Positions 60,380 to 64,000 of a DNA stretch of 64,000 bases are shown here, in pieces (positions within the stretch are counted from its first letter, which is position 1; every line of letters starts with the position of its first letter). The DNA is from Tamlana carrageenivorans (GTDB lineage: Bacteria; Bacteroidota; Bacteroidia; Flavobacteriales; Flavobacteriaceae), in contig NZ_CP025938.1 of the NCBI RefSeq assembly GCF_002893765.1, positions 1,054,001 to 1,118,000 on the forward strand. The letters run 5' to 3'. The notes under the pieces are model-generated. The model made no database searches. It had not been told where the DNA came from and saw only the letters and a program-made list of their open reading frames with translations. Position numbers and translations under genes: made by a program.

Positions 60380-63300
60380 ATCAAGGTATTTACGAAGAAT
60401 TAATCACTCAGCTTATTAATACAAAATTGAGTGAACTTGATAAAGATGAGTTCTTTTTAAAGAAAAGCTTAATTGATAAGGAGGAAGCTTCAACAATTCT
60501 TTCTAAACATTTAGGAAAAACAATAAAACAAGCTTTTGATTTTATTGGAAAAACGAAAGTAGAGGAACAGATAAAAATTGCGAATAAAATTATAAATCTA
60601 CTTAAAGAAGAACTAAACAAGCAAGAATTTAAAGATGATTTAGTAGATATTGAAGGTGAGATTTTAAAAGCCGTGTTTTCTAAAACTGATGCTCATTTTA
60701 CAAATTTAGATTTACGTCTCAAGGAAATAACACCATACACAACATTAACCCAAAGTGAACTATTTACAGGTGGGAATGGTGGACTATCATTAGAAAGCGA
60801 ACTCAAAAAAGAAATTCTATCATCTAACCAAATAAACTTATTAGTCTCTTTTATAAAATTTAAAGGCATCATTATTCTTGAAAAAGAATTAAGAGAATTT
60901 ACTGAACGTGGCGGAAAATTAAAAGTAATTACTACAACTTATATTGGAGCAACAGACTATAAAGCGATTCAATTACTAGCAAAGCTACCAAATACAGAAG
61001 TAAAAATATCGTATAATACGTCTAACGAAAGATTACACGCTAAAGCTTATTTATTTTATAGAGATACAGCATTTCATACCGCTTATATAGGTTCCTCGAA
61101 TTTTTCAAGGTCTGCGCTCACCGATGGGTTAGAATGGAACTTAAAAATTACAACTAAAGAAGTAAGCCATATTATAGACAAGTTTCAAAAAACTTTTGAT
61201 GCATATTGGCAAAGTGATGACTTCGAATTATTTGATGACTCTATTCATAAGGAAAAGCTTCAAAATGCACTAAAACAAAGTAAATTTAGTAAGCCTTATG
61301 AAAACTCAACTACTTTTTTTGACATTAAACCATTTCCATATCAATATGAAGTTTTAGAAAAATTAGAAGTAGAAAGAAGCATTCACAATCGATATCGAAA
61401 TTTGGTAGTTGCAGCTACCGGAACAGGAAAAACAGTTATTTCTGCTTTCGATTATAAACGATTTAAACAAGAAAATAAATCAGCAAAACTACTTTTTCTT
61501 GCTCATAGAAAAGAGATACTTCAAAAATCGCTTTCAACCTTTCAAGGTGTTTTAAGAAATAATAATATTGGAGAATTATGGGTCGACGGTCTCGTCCCTG
61601 ATAATTTTGAATACGTATTTGCTTCAGTTCAAACGATAAACAATCAGTACAAGAATTATAATTTGACACCAGAATATTATGACTACATCATTATTGACGA
61701 GTGTCATCACCAAATAGCAAATAGTTACCGAGAAATCATTAATTATTTTAAACCAAAAATTCTACTAGGTCTTACAGCAACCCCTGAACGAATGGATGGT
61801 GGAGATATTTTAGAGGATTTTGAAAATAAAATTGCAGCAGAAATTAGGTTACCCGAAGCCATGAACCGAAAACTACTGTGTCCTTTTCAATACTTTGGAA
61901 TTACAGACAGTATCGATTTAACCAATGTTAAATGGGTAAGAGGAAAATACGTAGCTAGCGAGTTAACCGGTTTATATACAGGAAGCGACAGAAGAGTTAG
62001 AGAGGTAATTGATGCCCTAGAAAAATATACAAAAGACATAAGTAACGTTAGAGCTTTGGGGTATTGTGTTTCTATGGAGCACGCGAAATACATGGCCGAA
62101 AAATTTACTCTAGCAGGATTTAAAGCCGATTATTTAACAAGTAAAAACAGTAATGACAGAGTTTCTATTCGTCAAAAATTAGAAAAAAAAGAAATCAATT
62201 ACTTATTTGTAGTAGACATGTTTAACGAAGGTATTGACATCCCTGAAATTGACACAGTCCTATTTCTAAGACCTACAGAAAGTTTAACTGTATTTTTACA
62301 GCAACTAGGCAGAGGCTTAAGGCTTCATGAAGATAAAGACTGTCTAACTGTTTTGGACTTTGTTGGTAATTCTAAACCTGAATACAATTTTGAAAGCAAA
62401 TTTAGAGCCTTAATAGGTAAAACAAACACGACTGTTTTAAAAGAAATTGAAGATGATTTCCCTCACCTTCCTTTAGGCTGCTCCATTGTGTTAGAAAAGA
62501 AGACTAAAGAAACAATTCTTAAAAATATCTCTGCAGCAACTTCATTAAATAAAAACAAATTAATTCAAAAAATTCAACAATTTCAACATGACACCAATTT
62601 ACCATTAACCATTGGCAATTTTAGTGCCTTTTATAATATTCCATTACAATCAATTTACAAAAGAGGAAGTTGGAAACGCTTATGCCAATTGGCAGGAAAA
62701 ATAGAGGATTTTGATTCTGTAAACGAAAAAGTTATTGTATCTGCTATTTCGAAAAAATGGCTTTCAACAAATTCTTTAAGTTATTTTACTTTCGTTCTAA
62801 AAATTGCAAAGCTAAATTTCAACATAAATATTTCTGATTTTCAACCAAATGAGCGAACAATGCTTTTAATGTTGCATTATGATGTTTGGCAAAAAGAAGG
62901 AGGGTTTGATTCCTTAGAGAAAAGCATAAAAGCCATTGGCATAAACCCCGTATTAATTGATGAAATAAAAGAGGTACTTGAAGTATTAATAGAAAAAATA
63001 GACTTTAAAGAACTACCTATTCAGCTTCCTTATGAACAACCGTTAAAACTTCATAGTCGTTACACGAGAGATCAGGTTTTAGCAGCATTTAGAATGAGTA
63101 GTTTTGAAAAAAAATCATCAAATAGGGAGGGAACGGCGGAAAACAAAGATTTAAAAACCGAAATATTATTTATCAATCTCATAAAATCAGAAGAAAACTT
63201 CTCTCCAACCACAATGTATGATGATTATGCTGTAAATGAATTATTATTTCATTGGCAAACTCAAAACTCAGCTAGACCAGATTCAGGTAAAGGACTGTCA

Positions 63301-63513
63301 TATATCAATCATAAAAAAACAGATAAAAGAATCCTACTTTTTGTCAGAGAAAAAGCTAAAAACGAATTTGGAAATAGTCTAGGCTACGTTTTTATAGGTG
63401 AAGGTGAATTGAAAGATTATTACGGCTCAAAACCTATGAGCATCAACTGGGAACTCCATGAGCCGATGCCACATTATTTGTGGAAAGATGCCGCAAAGCT
63501 TTCTGTCGGTTAA
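60376..63513 (+). CDS. PLD-nuclease / SF2 helicase / DUF3427 protein
   Basis: A 1045-residue multidomain protein. Residues 1-130 are helical and charged. A phospholipase D-type nuclease domain follows (about 130-310) with HAKAYLF (His221) and GSSN (239-242) followed by GLEWN; the Asp of the classic HKD motif is absent, as in related helicase-fused PLDs that I recall. The SF2 helicase has Walker A ATGTGKT (near 347), DECH (441-444), LTATPERMDG and QQLGRGLR (642-649). A region of unknown function leads to a C-terminal DUF3427 domain (about 893-1045, with SPTTMYDDYA and LFHWQTQ). I chose the ATG at 60376 (MNQGIYEEL) because it overlaps the NUDIX stop; a longer frame starts at 60331. Likely role: DNA processing or phage defence. 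Confidence 0.9.
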   Translation: MNQGIYEELITQLINTKLSELDKDEFFLKKSLIDKEEASTILSKHLGKTIKQAFDFIGKTKVEEQIKIANKIINLLKEELNKQEFKDDLVDIEGEILKAVFSKTDAHFTNLDLRLKEITPYTTLTQSELFTGGNGGLSLESELKKEILSSNQINLLVSFIKFKGIIILEKELREFTERGGKLKVITTTYIGATDYKAIQLLAKLPNTEVKISYNTSNERLHAKAYLFYRDTAFHTAYIGSSNFSRSALTDGLEWNLKITTKEVSHIIDKFQKTFDAYWQSDDFELFDDSIHKEKLQNALKQSKFSKPYENSTTFFDIKPFPYQYEVLEKLEVERSIHNRYRNLVVAATGTGKTVISAFDYKRFKQENKSAKLLFLAHRKEILQKSLSTFQGVLRNNNIGELWVDGLVPDNFEYVFASVQTINNQYKNYNLTPEYYDYIIIDECHHQIANSYREIINYFKPKILLGLTATPERMDGGDILEDFENKIAAEIRLPEAMNRKLLCPFQYFGITDSIDLTNVKWVRGKYVASELTGLYTGSDRRVREVIDALEKYTKDISNVRALGYCVSMEHAKYMAEKFTLAGFKADYLTSKNSNDRVSIRQKLEKKEINYLFVVDMFNEGIDIPEIDTVLFLRPTESLTVFLQQLGRGLRLHEDKDCLTVLDFVGNSKPEYNFESKFRALIGKTNTTVLKEIEDDFPHLPLGCSIVLEKKTKETILKNISAATSLNKNKLIQKIQQFQHDTNLPLTIGNFSAFYNIPLQSIYKRGSWKRLCQLAGKIEDFDSVNEKVIVSAISKKWLSTNSLSYFTFVLKIAKLNFNINISDFQPNERTMLLMLHYDVWQKEGGFDSLEKSIKAIGINPVLIDEIKEVLEVLIEKIDFKELPIQLPYEQPLKLHSRYTRDQVLAAFRMSSFEKKSSNREGTAENKDLKTEILFINLIKSEENFSPTTMYDDYAVNELLFHWQTQNSARPDSGKGLSYINHKKTDKRILLFVREKAKNEFGNSLGYVFIGEGELKDYYGSKPMSINWELHEPMPHYLWKDAAKLSVG

Positions 63514-63673
63514 AAAAACAGAGTGACTTCTTAATTAAAAACGTGAAGCATTGTCCCCCGAGGAGACTTTAAGGGGTATCCGAAACGAAATATAACGTAT
63601 TGATATTCTTTTGTTCTGTGCCATTTGGCTGCGTTACCAAGATTTGGTATTTTTGAGTAAAAATATTGTCAAA
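63514..63673 (+). other. Spacer between the helicase gene and parDE
   Basis: The spacer holds no gene. CCCCgaggagactttaaGGGG at about 63556-63576 is a weak hairpin and could slow transcription leaving the helicase gene, but it lacks a T run. The parD promoter and operator occupy the last 50 bases. Confidence 0.4.
63625..63655 (+). promoter_or_regulatory. parDE promoter with overlapping palindromic operator
   Basis: TTG (63625-63627), 20 bases, then TATTTTTG (63648-63655), 19 bases before the parD start. The perfect palindrome TACCAAgatTTGGTA (63635-63649) lies between the two elements and overlaps the first bases of the -7 box. That is where a ParD antitoxin would bind to repress its own operon. 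Confidence 0.65.
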
Positions 63674-63916
63674 ATGGGAAAAAACACATCAATTTCACTC
63701 GGAAATCATTTTGAGGATTTTATCAGAGAAGAAGTAAAATCAGGCAGATATGGTTCGGTAAGCGAAGTTATCCGTTCTGCATTACGTTTGCTGGAACGTG
63801 AAGAAAAAAAGGAAAGAGAATTAATTAAAGCACTCGAAGTAGGTGAAAATAGTGGTTTTATTGAAAATTTTGATCCAAAACAAAACCTGACTGATTTACA
63901 TCGCAAACACTTATGA
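63674..63916 (+). CDS. ParD-like antitoxin
   Basis: An 80-residue ribbon-helix-helix antitoxin. The N-terminal part NTSISLGNHFEDFIREEV and GRYGSVSEVIRSALRLLERE (residues 4-47) matches the DNA-binding half of ParD; the rest (about 48-80) is acidic and should wrap the toxin. The ATG at 63674 follows the promoter at a good distance; an upstream alternative start at 63611 would lie inside the promoter. Its stop overlaps the toxin start as ATGA. Confidence 0.88.
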   Translation: MGKNTSISLGNHFEDFIREEVKSGRYGSVSEVIRSALRLLEREEKKERELIKALEVGENSGFIENFDPKQNLTDLHRKHL

Positions 63917-64000
63917 GTAAAAACAAATATCGAATAAGTAAACAAGCGATTGATGATTTAAATGATATTTGGGTATATACTTTTCACAAATGGTCTAAAG
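63913..64000 (+). CDS. ParE/RelE-type toxin, N-terminal part only
   Basis: The gene runs off the window. The first 29 residues, MSKNKYRISKQAIDDLNDIW then VYTFHKWSK, match the start of ParE toxins (Y-x-I-S-x-x-A-x-x-D-L-x-x-I-W). ParE poisons DNA gyrase; related RelE proteins cleave mRNA. Whether the toxin is intact cannot be judged. Confidence 0.85.
   Translation, partial: MSKNKYRISKQAIDDLNDIWVYTFHKWSK

Overview
The window is a chromosomal segment of a Bacteroidota bacterium, most likely a marine member of the Flavobacteriaceae; the genus cannot be fixed from sequence alone. The grounds are a full-length SprA (type IX secretion and gliding), a RemB-like gliding protein, a type A C-terminal sorting domain, alternative complex III (ActA-F) joined to cytochrome c oxidase genes, a DUF2723 membrane protein, AT-rich intergenic DNA, and promoters of the Bacteroidota type (TTG, about 19 bases, TAnnTTTG).

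Layout. 1-7.3 kb: an MscS channel, then on the minus strand tsaB and a tripartite export cluster (ABC ATPase, two FtsX/MacB permeases, periplasmic adaptor, TolC-type protein). 7.3-12.8 kb: respiratory assembly genes (a small CxxC membrane protein, DUF420, SCO, a cysteine-poor SCO-like partner), then coxIV, two subunit III genes and heme O synthase behind a consensus promoter. 12.9-17.7 kb: RemB-like barrel protein, two tandem TonB-like proteins, VanZ-like protein, gcvH. 17.7-30.7 kb: sprA, ruvA, maeB, queG, a lipoprotein and ruvB. 30.9-42.4 kb: an eight-gene operon reading actA-actB-actC-actD-actE-actF-ctaC-ctaD from a promoter near 42.4 kb to a terminator at 30.8 kb. With the 7-13 kb genes it supplies a quinol to cytochrome c to oxygen branch, although the two loci lie about 18 kb apart.

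42.5-50.6 kb: a SPOR protein, a type IX cargo protein, a secreted tail-collar protein, the rimP-nusA-infB operon with a terminator-like hairpin in its leader, a tandem universal stress protein and tRNA-Gln. The 3' end of that tRNA is repeated about 100 bp away. 50.6-59.7 kb: DUF2723 protein, polysaccharide deacetylase, a cysteine-free thioredoxin-fold protein, a metallophosphoesterase and polA.

59.7-64 kb is the accessory part. Directly behind polA lie a small unknown protein, a MutT-like NUDIX hydrolase and a 1045-residue PLD-nuclease/SF2-helicase/DUF3427 protein whose start codon overlaps the NUDIX stop. A ParDE toxin-antitoxin pair follows with its own promoter and operator-like palindrome, cut by the window edge. 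This NUDIX-helicase-nuclease module is the best candidate for a little-described (possibly anti-phage) system. The rest is mostly well-conserved core genome with a few structural oddities.
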